This document shows, piece by piece, positions 24,813 to 33,899 of a stretch of DNA of 54,446 bases (the first letter of the stretch is position 1; each line of letters begins with the position of its first letter). Source of the DNA: Paracoccaceae bacterium (lineage in GTDB: Bacteria > Pseudomonadota > Alphaproteobacteria > Rhizobiales > Stappiaceae); assembly GCA_013373445.1 (NCBI GenBank), contig JABXHV010000103.1, forward strand, positions 1 to 54,446, read 5' to 3'. Both the position numbers and the translations under genes were made by a program. The notes beneath the pieces were generated by a model. It worked only from the letters and a program-made list of their open reading frames with translations, searched no databases and was not told where the DNA came from.

Positions 24813-24836
24813 CGCCCGGCAGGTAACTGCCGGGCG
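24813..24836 (+). promoter_or_regulatory. Intercistronic hairpin between dctP and dctQ
   Basis: CGCCCGGCAG (24813-24822) and CTGCCGGGCG (24827-24836) form a perfect ten-base stem closed by a GTAA tetraloop. It lies 27 bases after the dctP stop and has no long T-run, so it is more likely a message-stabilising or attenuating element that keeps binding protein above permease levels than a full terminator. Confidence 0.75.
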
Positions 24837-24861
24837 TTCGGCTCTTAAGGAGAGTAAATAG

Positions 24862-25485
24862 ATGCCGGATAAAGAAAGGCTTCAGGCGCAAGACCAGAGC
24901 CTAGAAGTGCAAAGCGGAGTAGACGCGGCCAAGGAAGACCTTGGTGAAGGCGGTTCAGTTCGCTCCCCCCTCGATTCTGCAATCGCAATGAGCTCCAAGC
25001 TTTTTGCCTGGGCAATTTTTCTGGCATTCATTGTGAGTGTTTACGAAGTTATCTCACGATACGTCTTTGACAGCCCCACCTACTGGGCCCATGAAACAAC
25101 GACGTTTCTGATTGCCGCCGTCTTTCTGATTGGTGGTCCGATCGCGTTGGCGCGCGACAAGCATATCCGAGTGCGTATCATTTATGATGCGGTTTCGGCT
25201 TCCACGCGGCGCTGGCTCGACGTTCTCAATTCCTTGATCGCAATGTTGTTTTTTGCAGGTCTCGGCCATGCGGGCTGGACACTGATGTGGAAAGCAACCC
25301 ACACGCCAACCGGCGCAATTCACTTCGAAGGAACAGGCACGGCCTGGAACCCTCCGACCCCTGCGCTCCTGAAGATTATCATTTTTGTTTGCGTCTGCCT
25401 GATGTTCGTGCAGTCGTTCCTGCATCTGATTGAGGCTCTGCGCCGCAAGACGCCGGAAACATCCGCCTCTCAGGGAGGGCGTTGA
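24862..25485 (+). CDS. dctQ: TRAP transporter small permease (DctQ family)
   Basis: Membrane protein of 207 residues with an unusually long hydrophilic start (about 45 residues) before four hydrophobic spans. The DctQ core reads LFAWAIFLAFIVSVYEVISRYVFDSPTYWAHETTTFLIAAVFLIGGPIALARDKHIRV, with the conserved R-Y-V/F and RDKHIRVRI pieces. It forms the membrane complex with DctM, whose start lies one base beyond this stop. AAGGAGAG precedes the ATG. The next gene's ribosome site GGGAGGG lies inside this reading frame, so translation of the two permeases is coupled. Confidence 0.9.
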   Translation: MPDKERLQAQDQSLEVQSGVDAAKEDLGEGGSVRSPLDSAIAMSSKLFAWAIFLAFIVSVYEVISRYVFDSPTYWAHETTTFLIAAVFLIGGPIALARDKHIRVRIIYDAVSASTRRWLDVLNSLIAMLFFAGLGHAGWTLMWKATHTPTGAIHFEGTGTAWNPPTPALLKIIIFVCVCLMFVQSFLHLIEALRRKTPETSASQGGR

Positions 25486-25486
25486 T

Positions 25487-26797
25487 ATGGACCTCAGTTC
25501 TCTCGGCATTGAAACTGGAACATATGTTCTCGTAGGCGCCATTTTTGCGCTGCTCATCACCGGTCAGCCGCTGGCTTGGGTAACAGGTCTGGTCGCACTC
25601 GCCTTCACATATGGCTGGTTCGGCGAAATGGCTTTGCCGCTGGTGACCTCGCGCATCTTCGGCTTCATCACCGAATATTCCCTTGTCGCCATTCCGATGT
25701 TCGTCTTTATGGCAGCGCTTCTTGATCGCTCGGGGATCGCCAAGGACCTCTTTAACGGGATGCGAATCCTGGCTGGGCGACTGCCTGGCGGTGTCGCCGT
25801 CCAAACCCTGATCGTTGCCATTTTGATGGCCGCCATGTCCGGCGTGATTGGTGGTGAGATCGTTCTTCTTGGCATTTTGGCCCTGCCGCAGATGTTGCGT
25901 CTTGGCTATGACAAGAACCTCTCCATTGGCGTGGTCTGCGCGGGCGGCTCGCTCGGCACGATGATGCCGCCGTCGATCGTCTTGATCATCTACGGACTTG
26001 TTGCGGGCGTCTCCATTGCCGATCTCTTCGTCGCTGCGATTACGCCTGCGATGCTGCTTCTGGGCTCCTATGTCGCCTATGTGCTTTATCGTTGCTGGCG
26101 CAATCCGGAGATGGGTCCACCAATGTCCGAGGAAGATCGGGCAAAGGAATCCATTGGTGGTGCCATCAAGGCGCTGATTCAGCCGTTCTTGATCATTCTG
26201 GTCGTCCTGGGTTCGATCTACGCCGGTATTGCTTCGGTGACGGAAGCTGCGGCCCTCGGCGTTTCATCTGTTTTGGTTCTATCGCTCGTGCGGCGCGAAC
26301 TGAACTTCAAGATGATGCAGGAAGGCCTGGTTCACACGCTTGAAACCTGCGGCATGATCATCTGGATCGGTATCGCAGCTGCGGTTCTGGTCGGTGTCTA
26401 CAACCTCATGGGCGGCAACCGCTTTGTATCGGCGACCATTCTGGGCCTCGATGCAGCACCGGTCGTCATCATCATGGTGATGATGCTTATCCTGATCGTG
26501 CTCGGCATGTTCCTCGACTGGATCGGCATTGCCTTGCTGACCCTGCCGATCTTCGTACCGATTATCGTAAAACTCGGTTACGATCCGATCTGGTTCGGTA
26601 TCCTGTTTGCGGTCAACATGCAGGTGTCTTACCTGACACCGCCGTTCGGACCGGCTGCCTTCTATCTGAAGAGCGTCGCACCGCGCGATATCACGCTTGG
26701 CCAGATCTACAAGTCGTTGCTGCCTTTCATCGCGCTGCAGCTGATTGTTCTGGCACTGCTGCTGTTCTATCCACCCCTGGCAATCTGGGCGCTGTAA
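25487..26797 (+). CDS. dctM: TRAP transporter large permease (DctM family)
   Basis: Main ion-coupled permease of 436 residues with about twelve hydrophobic spans. Family motifs include YSLVAIPMFVFMAALLDRSGIAKDLF (residues 60-88), the signature MSGVIGGEIVLLG, GGSLGTMMPPSIVLIIYG (near 155-172) and FLDWIGIALLTLPIFVPII. ATG 25487 is preferred because CAGGGAGGG lies about seven bases upstream; an upstream in-frame ATG at 25430 would overlap dctQ. With DctP and DctQ this makes a complete Na+-dependent TRAP importer for an organic acid. A strong terminator closes the operon. Confidence 0.94.
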   Translation: MDLSSLGIETGTYVLVGAIFALLITGQPLAWVTGLVALAFTYGWFGEMALPLVTSRIFGFITEYSLVAIPMFVFMAALLDRSGIAKDLFNGMRILAGRLPGGVAVQTLIVAILMAAMSGVIGGEIVLLGILALPQMLRLGYDKNLSIGVVCAGGSLGTMMPPSIVLIIYGLVAGVSIADLFVAAITPAMLLLGSYVAYVLYRCWRNPEMGPPMSEEDRAKESIGGAIKALIQPFLIILVVLGSIYAGIASVTEAAALGVSSVLVLSLVRRELNFKMMQEGLVHTLETCGMIIWIGIAAAVLVGVYNLMGGNRFVSATILGLDAAPVVIIMVMMLILIVLGMFLDWIGIALLTLPIFVPIIVKLGYDPIWFGILFAVNMQVSYLTPPFGPAAFYLKSVAPRDITLGQIYKSLLPFIALQLIVLALLLFYPPLAIWAL

Positions 26798-26817
26798 GCA
26801 ACAGCATATTCAAACAC

Positions 26818-26853
26818 AAAGCCCCGGAGCCTCTTCAGGTCCCGGGGCTTTTT
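26818..26853 (+). terminator. Rho-independent terminator after dctM
   Basis: AAAGCCCCGG (26818-26827) pairs with CCGGGGCTTT (26842-26851), followed by further T residues. It serves the TRAP operon and, read in reverse, may also stop the convergent YbaK gene. Confidence 0.88.
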
Positions 26854-26882
26854 CATTTCAAGACAGTGCTCAGTCCAGATGT

Positions 26883-27356
26883 TCAGGCTCCGGCAGGGTC
26901 CTGGCAAACATCGACCCAGGTCGCATCGGTGATCTCGGCCATGCGCTCAGGCGAAATACGCACCGCGGCATTGGTTGCACCTGCTGCCGGTATGACTTCT
27001 GAAAAGGCTTTCAGGCTCTCGTCACAATAGACCTTGAGCGGCTGGGCCAGACCAAACGGGCAAACACCGCCAACGGGATGACCCGTCAATGCCTCAACTT
27101 CTTCGAGCCCCAGCATCTTCACCTTGCCGCCGAAAGCGGCCTTGGCCTTCTTGTTGTCCAGGCGGGCATCACCGCGTGCGACCACCAGAAAGACATCGTC
27201 CTTAAGCTTGAACGACAGCGTCTTGGCAATCTGTGCCGGTTCAACGCCGTGCGCAGCGGCGGCCAAATCGACGGTCGCGCTGCTGTCTGTTGTCTCAAGT
27301 ACGGTCAGGTCGGGGGCGACTTCGGCAAGGTGGGACTTCACACTTTCCAGGCTCAT
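26883..27356 (-). CDS. YbaK/EbsC-family aminoacyl-tRNA deacylase
   Basis: Protein of 157 residues with the YbaK fold, which hydrolyses mischarged aminoacyl-tRNAs such as Cys- or Ala-tRNA(Pro). Seen in the sequence: QIAKTLSFKLKDDVFLVVARGDARLDNKKAKAAFGGK with the conserved lysine in AKTL, and TGHPVGGVCPFGL, the GG-C-PFG substrate-pocket motif. The final block is AAGATNAAVRISPERMAEIT. It fits the short ProXp-type or YbaK-like editing factors. ATG 27356 (MSLESVKSHL) is chosen because the domain starts directly; ATG 27371 is an alternative. It is convergent with dctM across a terminator. Confidence 0.88.
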   Translation of the reverse strand: MSLESVKSHLAEVAPDLTVLETTDSSATVDLAAAAHGVEPAQIAKTLSFKLKDDVFLVVARGDARLDNKKAKAAFGGKVKMLGLEEVEALTGHPVGGVCPFGLAQPLKVYCDESLKAFSEVIPAAGATNAAVRISPERMAEITDATWVDVCQDPAGA

Positions 27357-27526
27357 GATGGCTTTCTTCATTCGTGGGGGTGTTGGATGAGAAGGGTTGG
27401 AGGAGATGCTAACGCCTTGAAGAAACAGCATCAAGTTCCACACGCATACACGCTTGGTTAATGCATCGTAAGTATAGTGGCGGTGTTCTTGGTTCCAACT
27501 TGTGTGTCTTGCCGGAGTATTCATCA

Positions 27527-27673
27527 ATGTCAGTCTCATCAGGCAGCGCGCATATCGAGCCAAAAAGAATTGCCTTCCAGCTCTTGAGCTTTTCCAGGAA
27601 GGTGGCCTTTTGGGCGACGGTCTTCGCCGTCCTCTATGTCCTGCACTTCATGGCCGGTCTGGCTTTGAACTGA
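27527..27673 (+). CDS. Small hypothetical membrane protein
   Basis: Candidate protein of 48 residues: a polar start (MSVSSGSAHIEPKRIAFQLL) and one hydrophobic helix in the second half (VAFWATVFAVLYVLHFMAGL). GGAG lies ten bases before the ATG. It occupies a gap between two minus-strand genes that is otherwise unexplained. I do not recognise a family. The helix followed by a short tail suggests an inner-membrane small protein, but length alone gives little statistical support. Confidence 0.4.
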   Translation: MSVSSGSAHIEPKRIAFQLLSFSRKVAFWATVFAVLYVLHFMAGLALN

Positions 27674-27723
27674 TGTGATCAGGCTTGCGAGAAGCAGGCC
27701 GTCAAAACACTCTCAAATCATTC

Positions 27724-28872
27724 TCATGAAAAATGGTGTCCGGGCAGATAGCTGGGCGGCAGCGGAACTTCTGTGGCTGAGCCTGTCAGGTCACAGACGA
27801 GCGCGTCTGCGATCAAATGCGCAATGCCGAAGGAAATCTTGAAACCGCCTGTCGCGACATAGGTGTTGGCTCTACCCGGCAGCGGGCCGACCAGCGCATC
27901 GCGCTTGTTGCAACGTGGGCGGATGCCTGCCCATTCCTCCAGAACCTGGCGTCCGGCGAGCGCCGGGCAGAAGGCTGTTGCCCGCGCGACCAGCTCGGCG
28001 CTGCGATCAGGGTTGACCACCTCGTCATCAAAAAAGCGGTCGGACGTGCTGCCAATGGCAACCGTCCCATCATCATGGGGAACCACATAGAGCCCGTCGC
28101 AATAAATTGCGGGCAGGTCTTCAAGACCCTTGCCCTCCATGATCAGAGCCTGGCCTTTTTCACCTCGCCCGATCATCTCTCCGGTCATGCGCTCAAGCTG
28201 TTCAAAGGACGCAGAGCCGGTCGCAAGCACCAAACGCTGAGCCTTGATCCTCTTGGGTGTTCTGTCGGGCGCTCCCAGCAGCACGATCTCACCGCTTTGA
28301 CCGTCAAAGTCTTCAAAAGCAACACCTTCTAGCAGCTTTCCATGTTCTCGGACATAGGCTGCGAGCGCTGCCAAATAGGCCCGCGGGGCGACACGGGCTG
28401 CCAGAGTTTCATAGACGATGCCAAACGGTGCAGATGCCGCCGAAAGCCATTCGGAGCGACTTCCCTTCGGCTCCACCTCGTAGGTGAAGCCGGTCTCTAG
28501 CGGGTGCCAGCGCTCCTTGGCTTCTTCAGCGCGTTCCTGATGATGCTCAAGCTTGTCTTGCGTCGTGATTGGCAGGATGCGTGCGCAGCGTCGATATCCG
28601 GTTGAAAGTCCGGTCTCCCGCTCCAGCTGGTGCAAGACAGCCTCCATCCTCATCAGAGACTGGAATTGGAACTCCTTCTTCGGGTTCCAGCGTGCGGGCA
28701 TATGGGGCATCAAGGCGCCCAGAACACCGCCGCTGGACCCGGCTCCAACCATGTCTTTTTCGATCACGATGGTTTTGAGGCCCGCCTTGAGGGCGCGGTA
28801 GGCGATCGACATACCGAATATGCCCCCGCCAACGACGGCAAGATCAAACGTGTCTGTGTTCGATTGGGGCAT
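27724..28872 (-). CDS. FAD-dependent oxidoreductase (DAO fold, MnmC C-terminal-like)
   Basis: Flavoprotein of 382 residues with an N-terminal Rossmann motif DLAVVGGGIFGMSIAYRALKAGLKTIVIEKD (residues 10-40), a GAGSSGGVLGALMPH segment like that in glycine/D-amino-acid oxidases and MnmC2, and a C-terminal VATGGFKISFGIAHLIADALV that contacts FAD. It lies head to head with mnmD. In E. coli the two activities are fused in MnmC, where the FAD domain removes the carboxymethyl group from cmnm5s2U34 of tRNA and the methyltransferase then adds a methyl. Separate genes side by side here suggest a split MnmC. Glycine/sarcosine oxidase-type activity is the main alternative. ATG 28872 begins just before the FAD fold. 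Confidence 0.85.
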   Translation of the reverse strand: MPQSNTDTFDLAVVGGGIFGMSIAYRALKAGLKTIVIEKDMVGAGSSGGVLGALMPHMPARWNPKKEFQFQSLMRMEAVLHQLERETGLSTGYRRCARILPITTQDKLEHHQERAEEAKERWHPLETGFTYEVEPKGSRSEWLSAASAPFGIVYETLAARVAPRAYLAALAAYVREHGKLLEGVAFEDFDGQSGEIVLLGAPDRTPKRIKAQRLVLATGSASFEQLERMTGEMIGRGEKGQALIMEGKGLEDLPAIYCDGLYVVPHDDGTVAIGSTSDRFFDDEVVNPDRSAELVARATAFCPALAGRQVLEEWAGIRPRCNKRDALVGPLPGRANTYVATGGFKISFGIAHLIADALVCDLTGSATEVPLPPSYLPGHHFS

Positions 28873-28965
28873 GGAAAACCTGTCACACGGCAATGGGAAA
28901 ACGGAAACGCTCTTTATTGCGCTCTGCAGCCCGATTAAAAGGACGGAGAGACAAGTGCAAGGGTC

Positions 28966-29748
28966 ATGGAATATTTAATGTCGGCAAAGCCAGTAGAGCC
29001 AGAGAACCCGGAGCATCCGCGACCTATTGCAAGCGAGGGCGTTGCGCCGGAGCTTCAGTGGCTTGACGATGGCGTGCCCAGGGCGACGGCCTTTGATGAT
29101 ACTTATTTTTCAAGGGCAGGCGGTCTTGAAGAAACCCGGCATGTGTTTTTGGGTGGCAACGGTTTGCCCGAGCGGTTCTCAGGTCGCAGTCACTTCGCAA
29201 TTGCCGAATTTGGCTTCGGCACAGGATTGAACTTTCTCACCACCTTGAACGCTGTGCGCACCGAGCTGGCGCCGCCCCATCTCAGCTTTTTGTCGTTCGA
29301 ACTCTATCCGTTTTCTAAAGAGCAGCTCGAGCGAGCCTTGGCTGCTTTCCCGCAGCTGAGCGCCGAGGCAAGTGAATTGGTCGGTCAATGGGCACCGACA
29401 CCCGGCTGGAACGTGCTGCGTTTCAAGGCTGCAACCTTGATCCTGGCCGTTGGTGATGCACGGCAGTTGATCGGCGAAGCACATCGCCAAGAGGGCTTGA
29501 GTGATGGCATCGACGCCTGGTTTCTCGATGGCTTCAGTCCGGCAAAAAATCCGCAGCTCTGGGAGCTGGACCTGTTGCAATCAGCTTTTGAGCTTACAAA
29601 TGAAACCGGGACACTCGCCACTTACACGTCGGCTGGTTGGGTCCGGCGCAATTTGCAGGCCGCTGGCTTTACTGTGCAAAAGCAAAAGGGATTTGCCGGA
29701 AAACGTGAGATGGTTGTGGGCTGGCGAAATCCGGTTGGTACAGTATGA
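28966..29748 (+). CDS. mnmD: tRNA (mnm5s2U34) methyltransferase MnmD
   Basis: Protein of 260 residues matching the N-terminal half of MnmC. It starts with PELQWLDDGVPRATAFDDTYFS, where the family conserves the W and the DDxYFS block, then a SAM-binding motif IAEFGFGTGLNFLTTLNAV (residues 73-91) and the signature DAWFLDGFSPAKNPQLW (183-199). It would methylate the aminomethyl group on wobble uridine 34 using S-adenosylmethionine. ATG 28966 or ATG 28978 could be used; GGACGGAGAG and AAGGG lie upstream. Divergent from the FAD oxidoreductase, sharing a short 93-base promoter region. Confidence 0.93.
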   Translation: MEYLMSAKPVEPENPEHPRPIASEGVAPELQWLDDGVPRATAFDDTYFSRAGGLEETRHVFLGGNGLPERFSGRSHFAIAEFGFGTGLNFLTTLNAVRTELAPPHLSFLSFELYPFSKEQLERALAAFPQLSAEASELVGQWAPTPGWNVLRFKAATLILAVGDARQLIGEAHRQEGLSDGIDAWFLDGFSPAKNPQLWELDLLQSAFELTNETGTLATYTSAGWVRRNLQAAGFTVQKQKGFAGKREMVVGWRNPVGTV

Positions 29749-29839
29749 TCCAGATGGCTGCAGACCAAAGCAAGACGACCTGACAAGACAGGCGATCCTG
29801 AAGAACAATTAGAATCCTGCGATAGGGGAGGAAGTTCCA

Positions 29840-30304
29840 ATGAAAATGACCGATAGCCAGCGCATCGAAGCGCCGCGCGCCAAGGTATGGGATGCCTTGA
29901 ACGATGCAGAGGTTCTCAAGGCCAGCATTCCTGGCTGTCAGGAACTGGAAAAGACGTCCGACACCGAGTTGGAAGCCAAAGTCACTTTGAAGATCGGGCC
30001 GGTGAAAGCCAGCTTCAAGGGCAAAGTTACGCTGGAAGACATCGTCGTTGGCGAAGGTTATCGGATTGTCGGTGAGGGCTCCGGCGGTGTCGCTGGCTTT
30101 GCCAAGGGCGGCGCAGATGTGAAGCTGGAAGACGATGGTCCTGACGCAACGATCCTGCACTATGATGTAGATGCTAAGATTGGTGGCAAGATTGCCCAGC
30201 TCGGATCCCGTTTGATTGACGGCACCGCGAAGAAATTGGCAGGAGAGTTCTTTCAGAACTTTGCAGAGCAGGTTGCACCTTCAAGTGATACTGAAGAAAG
30301 CTGA
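29840..30304 (+). CDS. CoxG-family SRPBCC protein (carbon monoxide dehydrogenase subunit G-like)
   Basis: Protein of 154 residues with the CoxG pattern: IEAPRAKVWDALNDAEVLKASIPGCQELEK (residues 8-37), KVTLKIGPVKASFKGKVTLEDI (47-68) and GAGSRLIDGTAKKLAGEFFQNFAEQV-type C terminus. These START-like proteins are best known as accessory or membrane-docking factors for molybdenum hydroxylases, but stand-alone copies occur without CO dehydrogenase genes. No cox structural genes are in this window. GGGGAGGAAG precedes the ATG. A terminator follows. Confidence 0.88.
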   Translation: MKMTDSQRIEAPRAKVWDALNDAEVLKASIPGCQELEKTSDTELEAKVTLKIGPVKASFKGKVTLEDIVVGEGYRIVGEGSGGVAGFAKGGADVKLEDDGPDATILHYDVDAKIGGKIAQLGSRLIDGTAKKLAGEFFQNFAEQVAPSSDTEES

Positions 30305-30349
30305 AAAACAACATCACTTGGCGATTCTAACGCTATGAATGTTCAAGAA

Positions 30350-30374
30350 AAAAGCCGCTCACTGAGCGGCTTTT
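30350..30374. terminator. Bidirectional terminator
   Basis: AAAGCCGCTC (30351-30360) pairs with GAGCGGCTTT (30364-30373), loop ACT, with A-rich and T-rich flanks so that either strand ends in a U-run. It separates the CoxG-like gene from the convergent DMT transporter gene. Confidence 0.85.
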
Positions 30375-30419
30375 ACTTTTGAATCAGAACTTTAACTGAG
30401 CTGCTTGGATCAATAGGTC

Positions 30420-31349
30420 TCAATCGACCGGCGGCACTTCGCGTACCTTGCGTTCCGAGAGCCCGATACCTCCGAGTACCAGCGCCATAGAAAGCGCATG
30501 ATAGAGGTGAAACTCTTCCGACAGAATGAGGACAGCGAGCGTCGCGGCGAATACCGGAACGAGGTTGATGAAGACCCCGGCGCGAGCCGGACCGATCAGC
30601 TCAACACCGCGCACGAAAAAGATCTGTGCCAGGCAGGAAGGGAAGAGCGAGATATAGAAGACGATCAGCCAACCTTCAGCATCCGGCCACTGCAGGTCAC
30701 CCATTTGCATTTCGTATAAAAATGCCGGCAGGGACAAAATGGCTGCAAGGGCTGACAGCACGGTGAAGAACGGTAGGGCAGGGATCTTCGGCCGGTTGCG
30801 CAATGCCAAGGTGTAGATCGCATAGGAAATACACGCCAGCATCATCACCCCGTCACCTGGGTTGATGCGCAGGTTTAGCAGCGCATTGAAGTCGCCATGA
30901 CTGGCAACGATCGCCACGCCGACCAGGGTCGCAACCACGCCCAGTGCCTGCAGCAGTCGGATCTTGTTGGCAAACAGGAAAGCGCTGCCGATCAGGACCA
31001 GGATCGGAATGGACCCTTGCAGAATGCCAAGGTTCAAAGCCGTCGTGTGATGGGCCGCGATGTAAAAGAAGGAGGTGAAGGCGACAAAGCCGAACAGGCT
31101 CATCGCTGCCATGATCGGCAGAGCCTTGCGCAAGATGGGCCACTCGCGTTTTAGCTGGGCGCGTGTCAGGACGATCAGGACGCTGGCAACGATGAACCAG
31201 CGGAGACTGACCACCACCATCGGCGAAACATGGCCAATGGCCAGACGGCCGGCAATGGTGTTTCCGCCCCAAAAGAGGGTGGCCATGATGAGCAAGAGAT
31301 AGGGGTTGCCAAAAACGTAGCGACTGAAGAGCGTGCGGGCGATTTCCAT
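30420..31349 (-). CDS. EamA/DMT-superfamily transporter
   Basis: Inner-membrane protein of 309 residues with ten hydrophobic segments in two EamA repeats. The first repeat begins YLLLIMATLFWGGNTIAGRLA (residues 17-37), the WGGN-type motif typical of drug/metabolite exporters; the second starts near residue 168 (DGVMMLACISYAIYTLALRNRP). Such proteins usually export amino acids or metabolites, or transport sugars; the substrate cannot be read from sequence. It stands alone between a terminator and the malate synthase gene, which is divergent. Confidence 0.9.
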   Translation of the reverse strand: MEIARTLFSRYVFGNPYLLLIMATLFWGGNTIAGRLAIGHVSPMVVVSLRWFIVASVLIVLTRAQLKREWPILRKALPIMAAMSLFGFVAFTSFFYIAAHHTTALNLGILQGSIPILVLIGSAFLFANKIRLLQALGVVATLVGVAIVASHGDFNALLNLRINPGDGVMMLACISYAIYTLALRNRPKIPALPFFTVLSALAAILSLPAFLYEMQMGDLQWPDAEGWLIVFYISLFPSCLAQIFFVRGVELIGPARAGVFINLVPVFAATLAVLILSEEFHLYHALSMALVLGGIGLSERKVREVPPVD

Positions 31350-31640
31350 GGGTTTCCTTGACGATCCTTATCGGCAAACACGGCTTGGCGCCCTGTCAAA
31401 GGTTGCGCACTGGATCATTGTTATTTGCTCCCGAATTGCAGATTTTGTTCATTTTAGCAAGCGCTCTTCCGTCAAACTGCGATCGCCACGTTCAATTGGC
31501 TCGCCAAATTTGACTGAAATGGACTTGCTATTGACCCTGTGAAATGGTCTGAAGTGACCGATGATTTCACTGCGCGAACCCCGCCGGGTTTGCTGAATGG
31601 CGCTCCAAGCATGTGAGCGTGCCCTTTCAGGAGGATTGAT

Positions 31641-33803
31641 ATGACAACACGTGTCAACGTGGGCTCCCTGCAGGTCGCCAAGGACCTCTACGATTTCGTA
31701 AATGACAAGGCTTTGCCTGGAACAGGCGTCGATCAGGCGCACTTCTGGTCTCAATTCTCGCAAATCGTTGATGACCTGGCGCCGAAGAACCGGGCCCTCC
31801 TGGCCAAACGTGATGCGCTTCAGGAACAGGTCGACGCCTGGCATAAAGCCAATCCGGGAGTGCCGGACATGGCGACCTACAAGGCGTTTCTGACCGACAT
31901 CGGTTATCTTGTTGCCGAAGGACCTGACTTCGAAGTCTCGACCCAGAACGTAGACCCCGAAATTGGCAAGGTTGCCGGACCGCAGCTTGTGGTTCCGGTC
32001 ATGAATGCGCGCTATGCGCTCAATGCTGCCAACGCGCGTTGGGGCTCTCTCTATGATGCGCTTTATGGTACCGATGCCATGGGGTCCAAGCCTGCGGGCG
32101 GCGGCTTCGATGAAGCGCGCGGTCAGGAAGTCATCTCCTATGCGCGCAAGGTTCTGGACGAAAGCGCTCCGCTGGCTGTTGGCTCATGGGCTGACATCAC
32201 AGGCCTGAGCATCGACAACAGCACGTTGTCCGTCACGCTCGATGGCAAACCTGTTGCACTGGCCGATGGAACCCAGTTCGCCGGATACATTGGTGATCCG
32301 GCTGAGCCTCAAAAGGTTCTTTTGGCCAAAAACGGCCTTCACATGGAAATTGTCATCGACGCCGATCATCCGATTGGATCCGTCGACAAGGCCAATATCG
32401 CTGATGTGATCCTTGAATCCGCAATGTCCACCATCATGGACTGCGAAGATTCCGTTGCTGCCGTTGATGCTGAAGACAAGGTTGTTGTCTACACCAACTG
32501 GCTTGGTCTGATGAAGGGAGACCTTGAGGAAACCTTCGAAAAGGGCGGCAAGACAGTTACCCGCAAGATGAACCCTGACCGGGTTTACATCGCTCCTGAC
32601 GGCTCCGATGTGACCCTGCACGGCCGTTCTCTTCTGCTGGTGCGCAATGTTGGTCACCTGATGACCATCAGCGCCGTGCTCGACAAGGATGGCAACGAAG
32701 TACCTGAAGGTATTATCGATGGCATGATCACTTCAATGATCGGCCTGCATGACATTGGTCCGAACGGCAAGCACACAAACAGCCGCGCCGGATCGCTCTA
32801 CATCGTCAAGCCGAAGATGCATGGTCCTGAAGAAGTGGCCTTCGCCAGCGAGTTGTTCGATCGCATTGAAGACGCACTGGGCATGAAGCGCAGCACATTG
32901 AAGATGGGCATCATGGACGAGGAACGCCGCACCACGGTGAACCTTAAAGAGTGTATCCGCGCTGCCAAGGATCGTGTGTTCTTCATCAACACCGGCTTCC
33001 TGGATCGCACAGGCGACGAAATGCACACCTCCATGGAAGCAGGGCCGATGATCCGCAAAGGTGACATGAAGGCCGCTACATGGATCAGCTCATACGAGAA
33101 CAACAACGTTGACGTGGGTCTGGCTTGCGGCCTGCCGGGTCACGCCCAGATCGGCAAGGGCATGTGGGCCATGCCGGACCTGATGAACGCAATGCTCGAT
33201 CAAAAGATCGGACATCCGATGTCTGGCGCCAACACAGCTTGGGTACCATCTCCGACAGCTGCAACACTGCACGCAATGCATTATCACAAGGTCTCGGTTG
33301 CAGATCGTCAGAAGGAACTGGCGACCCGCACACCGGCAAAGCTCGAAGACATTCTGTCCGTTCCTGTTGCGACGCGTCCAAACTGGTCGCCTGAGGACAT
33401 TCAGGCCGAACTCGACAACAATGCTCAAGGGATCCTTGGCTACGTTGTGCGCTGGGTCGAGCAGGGTGTCGGCTGTTCCAAGGTGCCTGACATCAATGAC
33501 GTCGGCTTGATGGAAGACCGCGCAACGCTGCGTATTTCCTCACAGCACATTGCCAACTGGCTGCGCCACGGCGTTTGTTCCGAAGAGCAGGTGATCGCAA
33601 CGCTGAAGAAGATGGCCGCTGTCGTGGACAAGCAGAACGAAGGTGACGCTGCCTATCGTCCAATGGCGACAGATTTCGACGGGTCCGTGGCGTTCCAGGC
33701 TGCCTGTGAGCTGGTCATTGAAGGCTGCAAGCAGCCAAATGGCTACACAGAACCTGTGCTGCATCGCCGCCGCATCGAGTTCAAGGCCAAGCAGGCAGGA
33801 TAA
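31641..33803 (+). CDS. glcB: Malate synthase G
   Basis: Enzyme of 720 residues, the G-type length, condensing glyoxylate with acetyl-CoA to malate in the cytoplasm. Features include [30 protein letters not shown] near residues 265-295, typical of GlcB, the barrel segment [67 protein letters not shown], with conserved metal and glyoxylate ligands, and C-terminal [12 protein letters not shown]. Strong ribosome site AGGAGG six bases before the ATG. With the acetyl-CoA-producing pathways on this window it would serve the glyoxylate cycle or glycolate use, but no isocitrate lyase is present here. A strong terminator follows. Confidence 0.97.
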   Translation: MTTRVNVGSLQVAKDLYDFVNDKALPGTGVDQAHFWSQFSQIVDDLAPKNRALLAKRDALQEQVDAWHKANPGVPDMATYKAFLTDIGYLVAEGPDFEVSTQNVDPEIGKVAGPQLVVPVMNARYALNAANARWGSLYDALYGTDAMGSKPAGGGFDEARGQEVISYARKVLDESAPLAVGSWADITGLSIDNSTLSVTLDGKPVALADGTQFAGYIGDPAEPQKVLLAKNGLHMEIVIDADHPIGSVDKANIADVILESAMSTIMDCEDSVAAVDAEDKVVVYTNWLGLMKGDLEETFEKGGKTVTRKMNPDRVYIAPDGSDVTLHGRSLLLVRNVGHLMTISAVLDKDGNEVPEGIIDGMITSMIGLHDIGPNGKHTNSRAGSLYIVKPKMHGPEEVAFASELFDRIEDALGMKRSTLKMGIMDEERRTTVNLKECIRAAKDRVFFINTGFLDRTGDEMHTSMEAGPMIRKGDMKAATWISSYENNNVDVGLACGLPGHAQIGKGMWAMPDLMNAMLDQKIGHPMSGANTAWVPSPTAATLHAMHYHKVSVADRQKELATRTPAKLEDILSVPVATRPNWSPEDIQAELDNNAQGILGYVVRWVEQGVGCSKVPDINDVGLMEDRATLRISSQHIANWLRHGVCSEEQVIATLKKMAAVVDKQNEGDAAYRPMATDFDGSVAFQAACELVIEGCKQPNGYTEPVLHRRRIEFKAKQAG

Positions 33804-33842
33804 CCGCAGGCTGTCGTTACTCTGCGCAGTGCGTGATTAAAA

Positions 33843-33877
33843 AAGAAGGCTCCAGGATCTGTATCCTGGAGCCTTTT
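33843..33877 (+). terminator. Rho-independent terminator after glcB
   Basis: AAGGCTCCAGGAT (33846-33858) pairs with ATCCTGGAGCCTT (33863-33875), a 13-base stem with a four-base loop, then T residues. A-rich on the left, so it can also serve the convergent histidine kinase transcript. Confidence 0.92.
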
Positions 33878-33899
33878 CTGTTCACGGCACCATCAATCC

